A stretch of 17,509 nt of DNA from Christiangramia sp. (GCA_024635735.1 JAGXII010000134.1:1-17509), one strand, 5' to 3'. Positions 1 to 9,078 are shown, numbered from the stretch's first letter. The notes: a model not told the origin generated them from the letters alone. Numbers and translations are program-made.

Positions 1-842
1 TCACTCTGGTTGGTATTATATCCTATTCCGCGCGAATCTACTTCCTTTCCCAGGACAATATTGAAGCGATCCCGGTGACGCTGTTCAAATACATTTTCAA
101 AAATATAATTTACCGAAAAGCTCAGGCCTATTGCAAAAATGGCAAACAGGGTAATAAGAATACGGCTTGGTCTCTTTTTTCGCTTCCTGAAGAAAATCAA
201 TATTCCAATAACCAACACTCCAACACTAACCCAAATGGGACCGACGAGCAGGGTCATGATAAAAGCAGCGACTGCCGAAAGTCCTGTCACCAGATAAAAT
301 CCTGAAAGGCCTTCCCTGTAAAGCGGAAAAAAGAATGCCGCATACACCAGTGCACTGCCGGGATCGGGCTGAGGAATAATGATCAAGGCGGGTAAAGCGA
401 TAATTATAAAAGCCTGGACCTGGTTACTAAGCCGTTTTATATTAGTTTGAATGTCGCTGAGGTATTTAGCTAAAGCCAGAGAAGTGGCAAATTTCGCGAA
501 TTCCGAGGGCTGGATACTCAATCCTCCAAAGGAATACCACGAGGTGGCTCCGGAGATAGTCTTTCCGAACACAAAAAGCCCGGCCAGTGAAAGCAGGGAG
601 ACAATGTAAATAACACTCGAAAACCGCTGATAAAACTTGGCTTCAATAGAAAGTACAATGACAATGATAAGTACACTTAGAAGTATCCATAAAGCCTGTT
701 TCCCGTAAACCTGGTCAAGATCAAAATAGGAACCTGAACTGCTGCCCAGAGATGCAGAGTAAATATTGGCCCAGCCAAACGCAACAAGAATTAAGTAAAT
801 AAAAATGCTAATCCAGTCGAATCCTGCGCTGCCTTTCGTCAT
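1..842 (-). CDS. rodA: RodA, SEDS-family peptidoglycan glycosyltransferase (3' end cut by window edge)
   Basis: This is the polytopic membrane glycosyltransferase that polymerises lipid II for lateral wall growth together with PBP2. The frame is open from an ATG at 842-840 to the window edge, giving 280 residues of a protein that usually has about 400, so the C-terminal third is missing. Visible SEDS signatures are QPSEFAK at about residues 111-117, QPDPGS at about 158-163, and DSRGIGYNTNQS at the end of the visible part. Hydrophobic segments alternate throughout. The ATG follows the PBP2 stop codon with no gap (TAA then ATG), so the two are translationally coupled, as expected for an obligate enzyme pair. 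The catalytic Asp region lies beyond the edge, so intactness cannot be judged. Confidence 0.95.
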   Translation of the reverse strand, partial: MTKGSAGFDWISIFIYLILVAFGWANIYSASLGSSSGSYFDLDQVYGKQALWILLSVLIIVIVLSIEAKFYQRFSSVIYIVSLLSLAGLFVFGKTISGATSWYSFGGLSIQPSEFAKFATSLALAKYLSDIQTNIKRLSNQVQAFIIIALPALIIIPQPDPGSALVYAAFFFPLYREGLSGFYLVTGLSAVAAFIMTLLVGPIWVSVGVLVIGILIFFRKRKKRPSRILITLFAIFAIGLSFSVNYIFENVFEQRHRDRFNIVLGKEVDSRGIGYNTNQS

Positions 843-2711
843 TTACTGATTAATTATAAAAGGTTTTCCACTTTGTGGTTTTGCATATTCATCTTCCAGG
901 CTGTGGCTTAATATCCAGTCCTCCATATCGGTTCTGGTAATAGTGCCTTTCATGTATTTTTCAATCATTAAACTGGCAATTCTTCCGGCATAACGGCTTC
1001 CCCAATAACCATTTTCAACGAATACCGCAATTGCTATTTTTGGATTGTCCACAGGCGCGAAGGCTACAAAGATAGAATGGTCTGTAAGCTGTACCCTTTT
1101 TCCTCCAATTTTTGCAAAATTTTCGGCAGTACCTGTTTTTCCGGCAATTTCGATTCCCGGAATTTGCAGGCTGGAAGCTGTACCTCTTTTATAAACCTGA
1201 TGCATTCCTTCAACAACGGGATCAAAGTTTTTAGCATCAATAGTAGTATAGTTCTTATTGGTGAACTTTTCCTCTTTTAATGGATTGCCATTGATCTCTT
1301 TTAGAATATGCGGAGTGTAATACCAACCCCGGTTTCCAATGGTTGCGGTCATATTGGCAAGCTGTATTGGAGTCATAAGTACTTCACCCTGTCCTATGGC
1401 ATTTGATAAAGTTGCGGTAGCATACCATTTATAAGTTGGATAATCGTAAATCTGGTTGTAATAATCTGAATTCGGGATTTTTCCCGGTCTACCAGTACTT
1501 AAGTCATTCCCCATATATTCTCCCAGACCAAAACTTTTGAGATGGGCATTCCACGCATCAATTCCCTGTTGAGGGGTGGGATACTTTTCTATAATACGGC
1601 GATATACATTGGCAAAATAGGAGTTACATGATTGCGCGATTCCCGGAATCATGTCTAGCGGACTCGGGTGGGAGTGACAGCCCAGTTTACGGCCACGACC
1701 ATAACTATAGCCACGGTTGCAACTAAAACTGTCGTGGGTGTCCACAACGCCTTCCTGAAGACCTATTAATGCATTTAATGTTTTAAAGGGAGATCCCGGA
1801 GGATACTCTGCCAGAAGCCCTCTATCATATAGAGGTTTTGCTATCGTGTCGTAATATAATTCGGTGAAATTTTCAGAACGTTGTCTGCCCACCAGCTTGG
1901 CGGGATCATAAGTTGGAGCGGTGATCATCGCGAGGATTTCTCCACTTCCCGGCTCAATGGCTACAATTCCACCACGTTTATTTTTCATTAATTGTGTGCC
2001 GTAAGCCTGTAGTTTGGAATCTATGGTGATCGTAAGATCCTTTCCTTTTGCGGGTAAGGTATCATAGATTCCTTCTTTATAAGGGCCTATATCCCGGTTA
2101 AACCGGTCTTTCTGAATATATTTTACCCCTTTGACGCCGCGTAATAAATCTTCGTAGGTTTTCTCCACTCCGGCTCTTCCCATTAGGTCACCAGAAATAT
2201 AGTAAGGATTCTCATTCACTATTTTCGGGTTTACCTCTGCAATATATCCCAGAACATTCGCGCTGTGATCTACCTGATAATCCCTTAATGATCTCTTTTG
2301 AATATAAAAACCTTCATATTTCCTCATTTTCTCCTGTAAAATGGCATATTCACTCTTGGTAAGCTGAGGAATTACCACAGAAGGTAACATGGGAGAATAA
2401 ATACGGGCTTTATCAAGTTTTTTCTCGAGATTTTCACGGCTTAGATTCAGGATGCTGCAAAATTCGGTAGTATCAAAAGGCTTTAGGTTACGCGGAATTA
2501 CCATCACGTCATAAGAAGGCTGGTTAGAAACCATAAGCTCTCCATTCCGGTCATAGATATAACCTCGTTGCGGATAATCGTATACCACTTTTATGGCATT
2601 ATCCTGAGAACGGATAGCCAGAGAAGTATCTACCACCTGAAGATAAAAGAGCCTTCCCAGAAAGAGCAATCCGGTTGTTAAAATCGTGATGTAGAGTAAA
2701 ACTTTTCTCAT
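843..2711 (-). CDS. mrdA: Penicillin-binding protein 2 (elongasome transpeptidase)
   Basis: This 622-residue class B PBP is the DD-transpeptidase that cross-links peptidoglycan during elongation, acting with RodA and MreBCD. An N-terminal membrane anchor spans about residues 5-26, and the PBP-dimer/pedestal region follows (RGYIYDRNGELM at 49-60). The transpeptidase domain has all three catalytic motifs: S307-P-F-K310 (nucleophile), S361-C-N363 and K525-T-G-T528. Length is normal for the family. A Cys/His-rich insertion at 331-348 (C331, C345, H346, H348) precedes the SxN motif, in the region where some PBP2 proteins bind zinc; zinc binding here is inference. The start overlaps the mreD stop by 4 bp (ATGA type) and the stop abuts rodA. 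Confidence 0.97.
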   Translation of the reverse strand: MRKVLLYITILTTGLLFLGRLFYLQVVDTSLAIRSQDNAIKVVYDYPQRGYIYDRNGELMVSNQPSYDVMVIPRNLKPFDTTEFCSILNLSRENLEKKLDKARIYSPMLPSVVIPQLTKSEYAILQEKMRKYEGFYIQKRSLRDYQVDHSANVLGYIAEVNPKIVNENPYYISGDLMGRAGVEKTYEDLLRGVKGVKYIQKDRFNRDIGPYKEGIYDTLPAKGKDLTITIDSKLQAYGTQLMKNKRGGIVAIEPGSGEILAMITAPTYDPAKLVGRQRSENFTELYYDTIAKPLYDRGLLAEYPPGSPFKTLNALIGLQEGVVDTHDSFSCNRGYSYGRGRKLGCHSHPSPLDMIPGIAQSCNSYFANVYRRIIEKYPTPQQGIDAWNAHLKSFGLGEYMGNDLSTGRPGKIPNSDYYNQIYDYPTYKWYATATLSNAIGQGEVLMTPIQLANMTATIGNRGWYYTPHILKEINGNPLKEEKFTNKNYTTIDAKNFDPVVEGMHQVYKRGTASSLQIPGIEIAGKTGTAENFAKIGGKRVQLTDHSIFVAFAPVDNPKIAIAVFVENGYWGSRYAGRIASLMIEKYMKGTITRTDMEDWILSHSLEDEYAKPQSGKPFIINQ

Positions 2712-3214
2712 CGGTACTTCTTACTAAATAAGGTAAGGCTGAGGAAAACTAAAATTACAGTGAATATACTTGAAAATAACGTCTTCTTCAGGATTAATAT
2801 TATATGGGTTGGGCTAAACATTTCCAAGGAAAATAGCACAAAATGATGAATAATTACCATTAGAAAAACATAACTGAGTTTAGCTCCAAAAGGTGTCGCT
2901 GCCAGATTAATGTTTTGGTGATCGTAACTTATTCCAAAAGAGAACCTTAATAAATAAGGCCTTATAAAAGCCGCAACCAGGCAGGCAGCAGCATTAATAC
3001 CACCGCTATCTTCAAAAATATCAATACTTAATCCCATGAAAAAAGCGAGAAAAAGAAATAGGCTCTGGTTACCGGTAAAGGGAAAAAGTAAGATAAACAG
3101 TACGTATAAATAAGGGTTTATATATCCTGCAAAATTGATGTTATTCAACAGGAGAACCTGAAGAAAGATCAGGACAATAAACCTGACGATATTTGAGATG
3201 ATCTTACTGTTCAT
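2708..3214 (-). CDS. mreD: MreD, rod-shape-determining membrane protein
   Basis: This 168-residue, almost wholly hydrophobic protein has about five or six predicted transmembrane segments and short loops. It matches MreD in size and topology, but the family has little sequence conservation, so the call rests mainly on position between mreC and mrdA. MreD is a bridge within the elongasome between cytoplasmic MreB, periplasmic MreC and the RodA-PBP2 synthase. The first 11 bp overlap the 3' end of mreC, and the stop overlaps the PBP2 start by 4 bp. Translation of the three genes is therefore likely coupled. Confidence 0.9.
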   Translation of the reverse strand: MNSKIISNIVRFIVLIFLQVLLLNNINFAGYINPYLYVLFILLFPFTGNQSLFLFLAFFMGLSIDIFEDSGGINAAACLVAAFIRPYLLRFSFGISYDHQNINLAATPFGAKLSYVFLMVIIHHFVLFSLEMFSPTHIILILKKTLFSSIFTVILVFLSLTLFSKKYR

Positions 3215-4013
3215 TTTCCTGCAGCGCTTTTACCTCGTCCTTATTTACATTCTCTATTACATACACATAACCAATATTGGTCATGTCGTTAAAAAGTTTC
3301 ACGTTAATCGTATAGTAGCTTTGGGTTTGATCCAGACTAAAATCCTGAATTCTTCCAATTGGAAGTCCTTTAGGAAAAATCAGCGATCGGCCTCCGGTGA
3401 TAATCGTATCACCTTTTTTAAGAGGGGCCTGTCTTGGAACATCAATAAGCTGAACTACATTAGGATCCTTCCCGTTCCAGATAAGACTTCCAAAATGATT
3501 GGTTTTATTTAACTGAGCATTGAGTCTGGACCTGCTGTTAAGAATAGAAATTACTCTGGAATACCCATCATTCACACGGTCTACAATACCCACAATACCC
3601 TGGCTGGTAATTACTCCGTATTCCTGTTGGATGCCTGAATTTTTCCCACGATTCAGGGTTAAATAATTATCGGTTTTTGCAAAATTATTATTGATCACTC
3701 TTGCAGTTCTGAACAAATAATCTCCTTCAAAAAGCTGTTTTTCCACTGAAATACTATCGTGGATGTTTGAAATTATATTCCGCAGCTTATTATTCTCTTC
3801 AAGAAGTCTTTGGTTATATTCATCAAGATGCAAATAAGTATCAATATTATTCGCCCAGGCATATACTCCTCCGGTTACCGAATTTGCTGAACTAATAAAC
3901 TTGCTTTTATGGAAAGAATGATTCTGAATGGTAAGAAAAAAGGATACAGCCAGCAGGATTAAGAATAAAATTGAATTCTTATTCCTTATAAGAAAATTGA
4001 AAATCTGCTGCAT
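3204..4013 (-). CDS. mreC: MreC, rod-shape-determining periplasmic scaffold
   Basis: The 269-residue protein has a short cytoplasmic N-terminus, one transmembrane helix at about residues 14-30, and a charged helical stretch (about 64-90) fitting the family's dimerising coiled coil. A beta-rich periplasmic region follows, with typical MreC elements: LNRGKNSGI and GVITSQGIVGIV at about 120-144, and FPKGLPIGRI at 213-222. MreC activates PBP2-RodA from the periplasmic side. The gene sits 14 bp after mreB and overlaps mreD by 11 bp. It starts at ATG 4013 with no recognisable Shine-Dalgarno, as is usual in Bacteroidota. Confidence 0.95.
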   Translation of the reverse strand: MQQIFNFLIRNKNSILFLILLAVSFFLTIQNHSFHKSKFISSANSVTGGVYAWANNIDTYLHLDEYNQRLLEENNKLRNIISNIHDSISVEKQLFEGDYLFRTARVINNNFAKTDNYLTLNRGKNSGIQQEYGVITSQGIVGIVDRVNDGYSRVISILNSRSRLNAQLNKTNHFGSLIWNGKDPNVVQLIDVPRQAPLKKGDTIITGGRSLIFPKGLPIGRIQDFSLDQTQSYYTINVKLFNDMTNIGYVYVIENVNKDEVKALQENEQ

Positions 4014-4027
4014 AAGTTAAGCTTCTC

Positions 4028-5056
4028 CTACTTGATCAAAATCCCTTTATAACGATTCAGGGTTTTCAGGGTAATTCCAGTTCCACGAACGACGGCACGT
4101 AGTGGATCTTCAGCTATATATACCGGAAGATCTGTTTTTTGGGATAATCTTTTGTCCAGACCTCTCAACATAGAACCACCTCCTGCAAGATAAATACCGG
4201 TATTATAAATATCGGCAGCAAGTTCAGGCGGAGTCTGGGATAATGTTTCCATTACCGCGTCCTCGATCCTTAAGATAGATTTATCCAGAGCCTTGGCAAT
4301 TTCGCGATACGAAATATTTACCTGTTTTGGTTTTCCGGTTAGAAGGTCTCTACCCTGAACACTCATTTCTTCCGGCGGTACTTCAAGATCTTCAGTAGCC
4401 GCACCAATCTGAATTTTTATTTTTTCGGCAGTACGTTCCCCAACATAAAGGTTATGCTGTGTACGCATATAATAAACAATATCGTTGGTAAAAACGTCCC
4501 CGGCAATCTTAATAGATTTATCACACACAATTCCTCCAAGAGCAATAACCGCGATTTCAGTAGTACCGCCTCCTATATCCACAATCATGTTCCCCTTAGG
4601 TTGCATAATATCCACCCCAATTCCAATTGCTGCAGCCATAGGTTCGTGAATAAGGTAAACCTCTTTCCCGTTTACTCTTTCCGCACTTTCTTTTACCGCA
4701 CGCATCTCAACTTCGGTAATTCCGGAGGGAATACAAATTACCATTCTCAGGGCAGGAGTGAACCACTTTTTCTTTAAAGCGGGAATCTCCTTTATAAACA
4801 TGGTGAGCATTTTCTCACTGGCATCAAAATCAGCAATCACCCCATCTTTCAAAGGCCTGATGGTTTTAATATTTTCATGAGTTTTCCCCTGCATCATCGC
4901 GGCTTCTTTACCCACGGCGATAATTTTTCCCGAGGTCCTGTCACGCGCAACAATGGAAGGGCTGTCCACCACAACCTTATCATTATGAATAATTAAAGTA
5001 TTGGCAGTACCTAAGTCGATTGCTATTTCTTCAATGAGAAAGTCAAAAAATCCCAT
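4028..5056 (-). CDS. mreB: MreB, actin-like rod-shape-determining protein
   Basis: This 342-residue actin homologue forms the cytoplasmic membrane-associated filaments that direct elongasome movement. The ATPase fold signatures are intact: phosphate 1 loop DLGTANT (14-20), the HEPMAAAIG segment with E138, phosphate 2 loop DIGGGTTE (160-167), and the adenosine motif AGGGSMLRG (291-299). The N-terminus MGFFDFL is short and lacks a long amphipathic helix, so membrane contact probably relies on the hydrophobic loop. It is the first mre gene, 41 bp downstream of purH. That gap contains TACATTTA on the minus strand, one mismatch from a -7 box, but no TTG at the right distance, so an independent promoter is uncertain. 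Confidence 0.98.
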   Translation of the reverse strand: MGFFDFLIEEIAIDLGTANTLIIHNDKVVVDSPSIVARDRTSGKIIAVGKEAAMMQGKTHENIKTIRPLKDGVIADFDASEKMLTMFIKEIPALKKKWFTPALRMVICIPSGITEVEMRAVKESAERVNGKEVYLIHEPMAAAIGIGVDIMQPKGNMIVDIGGGTTEIAVIALGGIVCDKSIKIAGDVFTNDIVYYMRTQHNLYVGERTAEKIKIQIGAATEDLEVPPEEMSVQGRDLLTGKPKQVNISYREIAKALDKSILRIEDAVMETLSQTPPELAADIYNTGIYLAGGGSMLRGLDKRLSQKTDLPVYIAEDPLRAVVRGTGITLKTLNRYKGILIK

Positions 5057-5097
5057 AGTGTATTTTAAGTTGTTGAGGTTTGGTAAATGTAATAAAA

Positions 5098-6630
5098 TTA
5101 ATGTTTAAAATGGCGCGCACCTGTCATCACCATTGCGATATTATTTTCGTTGCAATAATCGATACTTAGCTGATCTTTAATTGAACCTCCGGGTTGAATC
5201 ACTGCGGTAATTCCTTCATTTCCGGCAATCTCCACACAATCAGGAAAAGGGAAAAATGCATCACTCGCCATTACCGCTCCCTTAAGGTCGAATTTAAAAG
5301 ATCTGGCTTTTTCAATACTTTGTTTAAGGGCATCCACTCTTGATGTTTGTCCTGTTCCGCTGGCACAAAGCTGTTTGTTTTTTGCTAAAACGATGGTGTT
5401 TGATTTGGTGTGCTTGCAAATCTTTGAAGCAAATATCATGTCAGATAACTCTTCTTCTGAAGGTTTATTGCTGGTCGCCTGTTGTAAATCTTCCAGAGCA
5501 TCTGTTTTAAGATCTTTTTCCTGAACCAGGACTCCATTGAGACAGGTTCTAACCTGGTCTTTTGGTAGCTCTGTACCTTTTTGAATAAGGATGATTCTGT
5601 TTTTCTTGCCCTTCAGAATTTCCAGTGCTTCCTCAGAATATGACGGTGCGATCACCACTTCACAGAATAACTTGTGGATTTCTTCAGCAGTTTCGGCATT
5701 TATTTCCATATTGCTAATCAATATTCCGCCAAAAGCTGAAACCGGATCTCCAGCCAGCGCATCCACATATGCCTGTTTGATAGTATCTCTTTGGGCAAGT
5801 CCGCACGCATTGTTGTGTTTTAAAATTGCAAAAGTTGGCGCCTCTCCCTTGAATTCATTCATGAGGTTAACGGCAGCATCAACATCTAACAGATTGTTAT
5901 AAGAAAGTTCCTTGCCATGTAACTTGTCGAAAATTGCATCAAAATCACCGAAAAAAGTTCCTTTTTGATGAGGATTTTCACCATATCTCAATTCTTTACC
6001 TTTCAGCTCACTTTGTTTAAATGAATTTACTTCTCCATCTTTATTAAAATAGTTGAAGATAGCCGAGTCGTAATGCGAAGAAATATTAAAAGCCTTGGTG
6101 GCAAATCTTTTTCTGTCTGAAAGACTTGTTTTTCCACCTTTTTCGTTCAATAGATCAAGAAATTCCTGATAGTCGTCTACTGATGAAACGCAGGTAACAT
6201 CTTTAAAATTCTTAGCGGCAGCCCTGATAAGGGAAATACCTCCAATATCTATCTTTTCAATTATATCCTGCTCTGAAGCACCGGAAGCGACGGTTTTTTC
6301 AAAAGGATAAAGATCTACAATCACAATGTCGATCTGCGGAATTTCATATTCTTCAAGTTCCTTAACATCACCTTCATTTTCCTGACGGTTTAGAATACCA
6401 CCAAAAACTTTTGGATGCAGCGTTTTTACCCGTCCGCCTAAGATGGAGGGATAGGAAGTTACATCTTCAACAGGAATTACATCGATTCCCAGGTTTTTGA
6501 TAAATTTTTCGGTTCCTCCGGTAGAATAAATAGTGACGCCCAGTTCATTGAGCTTTCTGGCTATGGGTTCCAGCCCGTCTTTACTGAATACTGAAATTAA
6601 GGCAGATTTTGCTTCTTTTAATTGACTCAT
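5098..6630 (-). CDS. purH: Bifunctional AICAR formyltransferase / IMP cyclohydrolase
   Basis: The product catalyses the last two steps of de novo IMP synthesis: formyl transfer from 10-formyl-THF to AICAR, then ring closure of FAICAR. It is 510 residues long, close to the usual size. The N-terminal MGS-like cyclohydrolase domain begins with ALISVFSKDG (10-19) and carries STGGT (36-40) and GGRVKTLHP (65-73). The formyltransferase domain has RYGENPHQ (215-222) and the catalytic Lys-His pair K271-H272 in LKHNNACG, and ends with the usual RHFKH. The ATG at 6630 is supported by a -7 box 24 bp upstream. The gene is first in the block and probably cotranscribed with mreBCD-mrdA-rodA, 41 bp away. Confidence 0.98.
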   Translation of the reverse strand: MSQLKEAKSALISVFSKDGLEPIARKLNELGVTIYSTGGTEKFIKNLGIDVIPVEDVTSYPSILGGRVKTLHPKVFGGILNRQENEGDVKELEEYEIPQIDIVIVDLYPFEKTVASGASEQDIIEKIDIGGISLIRAAAKNFKDVTCVSSVDDYQEFLDLLNEKGGKTSLSDRKRFATKAFNISSHYDSAIFNYFNKDGEVNSFKQSELKGKELRYGENPHQKGTFFGDFDAIFDKLHGKELSYNNLLDVDAAVNLMNEFKGEAPTFAILKHNNACGLAQRDTIKQAYVDALAGDPVSAFGGILISNMEINAETAEEIHKLFCEVVIAPSYSEEALEILKGKKNRIILIQKGTELPKDQVRTCLNGVLVQEKDLKTDALEDLQQATSNKPSEEELSDMIFASKICKHTKSNTIVLAKNKQLCASGTGQTSRVDALKQSIEKARSFKFDLKGAVMASDAFFPFPDCVEIAGNEGITAVIQPGGSIKDQLSIDYCNENNIAMVMTGARHFKH

Positions 6631-6653
6631 TGTGTTGTGTTTGTTACAAGGGG

Positions 6654-6661
6654 CAAAAGTA
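6654..6661 (-). promoter_or_regulatory. Putative -7 box of the purH promoter
   Basis: The minus strand reads TACTTTTG, an exact match to the Bacteroidota -7 consensus TAnnTTTG, with 23 nt between it and the purH ATG. About 20 bp further upstream the best -33 candidate is TTC rather than TTG. A short A/C-rich leader follows, as is common in this phylum. No PurR-type operator or riboswitch fold was recognised. Confidence 0.5.
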
Positions 6662-6849
6662 ATTATTTAAGCTAACTCTATGAAGGTGAAAAAGGTGAAT
6701 TATTGGTAAAATTTATGATATCGTTTTAGTAGATGAGGTTTTAACCTGATTAATTCTTTAGCATACGGTCCTGTGTAAATGTAAATCTCTAAATAACATG
6801 TGTTTATGATTTTATGTAAATAGTTAAATTGCGGTAAATATTGAAATTC

Positions 6850-7575
6850 ATGAATTTGAAATTTACCTGGATACTTGCTGGATTTTTGATCATCGTTCTG
6901 GGCTGTGAACCTGCTGAAGAAAAAGCAGAAGATGTTATCCTGAAATCTATTGCTTTTCACGATCCTTCCGGTCAATGGAAGACCTTCAGTGATACTCTTG
7001 ATATTGTGCTTACCACTCCGGATCAACCTGAAAGGCTCAGTGAGGTGATAATGGATTTCCCCGGAGATTACTTCTCACTAAATTCGGCCAGGGATTCGAT
7101 TACAAAAACTTTTATTATCGATAAAAATGAATGCGTTGTGAAACTGAATGGAAGTAGTGAAATTTCTTCCGCTGAGGCAAAAAATAATAATTTAAGCTGT
7201 GATATGGCTCAAATGTATAAGAATTACTACGAGTACTTATACGGTTTACCAATGAAACTTCAGGACAAGGGAGCCAATATTGAAAGTTTAGAAAAGGTGA
7301 CTTTTTTGGATAAGGAATATTTTAAAGTACATGTGACTTACGATAAGAAGGTGGGAAGTGATATCTGGAATTTTTATTTCAATCCTGAAACATATGCGCT
7401 CGAAGCCTATCAATTCTTTAAAAGCGATTCCACCTCCGGAGATAAGATACCCGGAAGCGGGGAGTACATTTTGCTTGACGGACTAAAGGAAATTAGAGGA
7501 ATAAAGATGCCGAAAAGCAGAAAATGGTTTTATAACTCGAATGATAAAATCCTGGGCACAGATATTCTTCAATAA
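6850..7575 (+). CDS. Probable DUF6503-type lipoprotein
   Basis: This 241-residue protein has a lipoprotein signal: a charged start (MNLKF), a hydrophobic core and the lipobox VLGC with C18, so it is probably anchored in the envelope. Mature features match what I recall of the flavobacterial DUF6503 family: KSIAFHDPSGQWKTF near the N-terminus, DKKVGSDIWNFYFNPETYAL in the second half, and GIKMPKSRKWFYNSND followed by LGTD at the end. The family has no known function; the beta-rich, single-domain layout suggests a binding protein. A TTG three codons upstream is also in frame, but the ATG at 6850 gives a standard signal peptide. It is transcribed divergently from purH, and 124 bp separate it from the permease gene downstream. 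Confidence 0.85.
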   Translation: MNLKFTWILAGFLIIVLGCEPAEEKAEDVILKSIAFHDPSGQWKTFSDTLDIVLTTPDQPERLSEVIMDFPGDYFSLNSARDSITKTFIIDKNECVVKLNGSSEISSAEAKNNNLSCDMAQMYKNYYEYLYGLPMKLQDKGANIESLEKVTFLDKEYFKVHVTYDKKVGSDIWNFYFNPETYALEAYQFFKSDSTSGDKIPGSGEYILLDGLKEIRGIKMPKSRKWFYNSNDKILGTDILQ

Positions 7576-7699
7576 TTCGTTTAACAGGTATTAATTTTAA
7601 GCGAGTAAGCTTGTAAAATGGGAATTATCAACAAATTTTGTAACGAAATTTTATAACTAACGTCCTATCTTTAAATCCTAATTCAGCAGATTTTATCAC

Positions 7700-8953
7700 A
7701 TGCTTATATACTTACGTGTAATAAAGGAGAGTTTCAATTTCGCGCTTAGCGCGTTGAGAAATAATAAATTGCGGACATTTCTTTCACTCCTTGGGGTTAC
7801 CATTGGTATATTTTCAATCATCGCGGTACTAGCCGCGGTGGACTCACTTCAAAAAGAAATTAAGGGAAGTATCAGTGCTCTTGGTAACAGCACCGTGGTA
7901 ATAATGAGATTCAGTTTTGGACCTACCGAAATTCCCCGCTGGAAGCGGGAGCAGTTTCCGGATGTTACCTATGAAGAATATCAATACCTTAAAAAAAGCA
8001 TGCCAGATGCTGATGCGATAAGTTTTGTACTGGGAGTCCCCAGAGCCACTATAAAATATCAGGAAGTTACTACTACAGGGGTGGATATTGGAGCGACTAC
8101 CCATGAATATTATGATATAGAAGCTTTTGAATTTGAAGAAGGACGTTTCTTTAATGAAGCGGAAGCGGTAAGCGGAACGGCGGTAGTTGTACTGGGGCAT
8201 GAAATAGCCAGTAATCTGTTTGGTTCTGCCAATCCTATAGGAAAGGAAATCAGGGTATATGGCCGAAAAGCCCGGGTGATAGGAGTGCTTAAAAAACAGG
8301 GACAGTCATTTCTCGGGAATTCCCGGGATGGACAGGCATTAGTACCTGCCAATTTTGCCAGAAGAGTATATGGTACCACAAAAGGCACGGTGTTTCCTCA
8401 AATTGTACTTACCCCTAAAGAAGGAGTGTCAAATGATGAATTCGTTGGAGTCCTTGAGCAGCAGTTAAGAAATTATCGCGGAATAAAATACGGGGAAGAC
8501 AATAACTTCTTCATTAATCAACTGCAGGGATTCTCAGATTTTATAGATAATATCACAGGGCAGTTAAATATCATTGGCCTTGTGATTAGCGGTTTTTCCT
8601 TACTGGTAGGTGGTTTTGGGATTGCGAATATTATGTTCGTAAGTGTGAAGGAGAGAACAAACCTTATTGGAATACAGAAATCCCTGGGCGCCAAAAACAA
8701 GTTCATCCTCTCGCAATTTCTTTTTGAAGCGGTAATACTTTCAATAATAGGTGGGCTCGCAGGATTATTTCTGGTCTGGGTCGTCTCTCTTATAGCTTCC
8801 CAGTTTGCCGGTGATTTTGAATTTGTGCTTTCTCCATGGAATATTTTAATAGGGACTATTGTCTCTGCTATCATTGGGTTGATTTCCGGAATTATCCCGG
8901 CCATATCTGCTTCCAGGTTAGATCCTGTAGAGGCTATCAGGACAGGATTCTAG
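7700..8953 (+). CDS. MacB/FtsX-type ABC transporter permease
   Basis: The 417-residue protein has the MacB layout. Transmembrane helix 1 lies at about 24-47 within KLRTFLSLLGVTIGIFSI, a periplasmic MacB_PCD domain covers roughly residues 50-275, and three C-terminal helices form the FtsX domain with KERTNLIGIQKSLGAK, the family's conserved cytoplasmic coupling loop. It ends with the typical SRLDPVEAIR. Such permeases are usually mechanotransmission machines that move lipoproteins, peptides or drugs across the envelope rather than classical channels. They work with an ATPase and often a membrane-fusion protein; neither is adjacent, so the partner must be elsewhere. TATCTTTA at 7666-7673 resembles a -7 box, with its nearest TTG 25 bp upstream. 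Confidence 0.93.
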   Translation: MLIYLRVIKESFNFALSALRNNKLRTFLSLLGVTIGIFSIIAVLAAVDSLQKEIKGSISALGNSTVVIMRFSFGPTEIPRWKREQFPDVTYEEYQYLKKSMPDADAISFVLGVPRATIKYQEVTTTGVDIGATTHEYYDIEAFEFEEGRFFNEAEAVSGTAVVVLGHEIASNLFGSANPIGKEIRVYGRKARVIGVLKKQGQSFLGNSRDGQALVPANFARRVYGTTKGTVFPQIVLTPKEGVSNDEFVGVLEQQLRNYRGIKYGEDNNFFINQLQGFSDFIDNITGQLNIIGLVISGFSLLVGGFGIANIMFVSVKERTNLIGIQKSLGAKNKFILSQFLFEAVILSIIGGLAGLFLVWVVSLIASQFAGDFEFVLSPWNILIGTIVSAIIGLISGIIPAISASRLDPVEAIRTGF

Positions 8954-9058
8954 AAGCCACTTTATCAACATTTTAAGAGTTTTTCTGTAAGCTCCTTAAT
9001 TTATCCCAAAGAACCTTTAAAGTTAGTTAAACATCTTACTGCCAGTGTTTCTCTTCAT

Positions 9059-9066
9059 TATATTTG
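9059..9066 (+). promoter_or_regulatory. Putative -7 box for the small unit upstream of dinB
   Basis: TATATTTG matches the consensus TAnnTTTG exactly. A TTA (one mismatch to TTG) lies 20 bp upstream at 9036-9038. Transcription would start at about 9070, downstream of the first in-frame ATG at 9067, which favours the ATGs at 9079 or 9082 as the real start. Confidence 0.4.
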
Positions 9067-9078
9067 ATGAAAATCGTG

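Noticed and set aside
6736..6747. Short palindrome AGGTT-TT-AACCT between purH and the lipoprotein gene
   Set aside because: Five-bp arms in AT-rich DNA, not positioned on a recognisable promoter; chance is likely.
6841..6849. TTG start three codons upstream for the DUF6503-type lipoprotein
   Set aside because: The ATG at 6850 gives a standard lipoprotein signal peptide; no upstream site favours the TTG.
7636..7666. AT-rich repeat AAATTTTGTAACGAAATTTT and weak promoter-like boxes before the ABC permease
   Set aside because: The symmetry is imperfect and the TTG to -7 spacing is 25 bp, outside the usual range, so no feature was listed.
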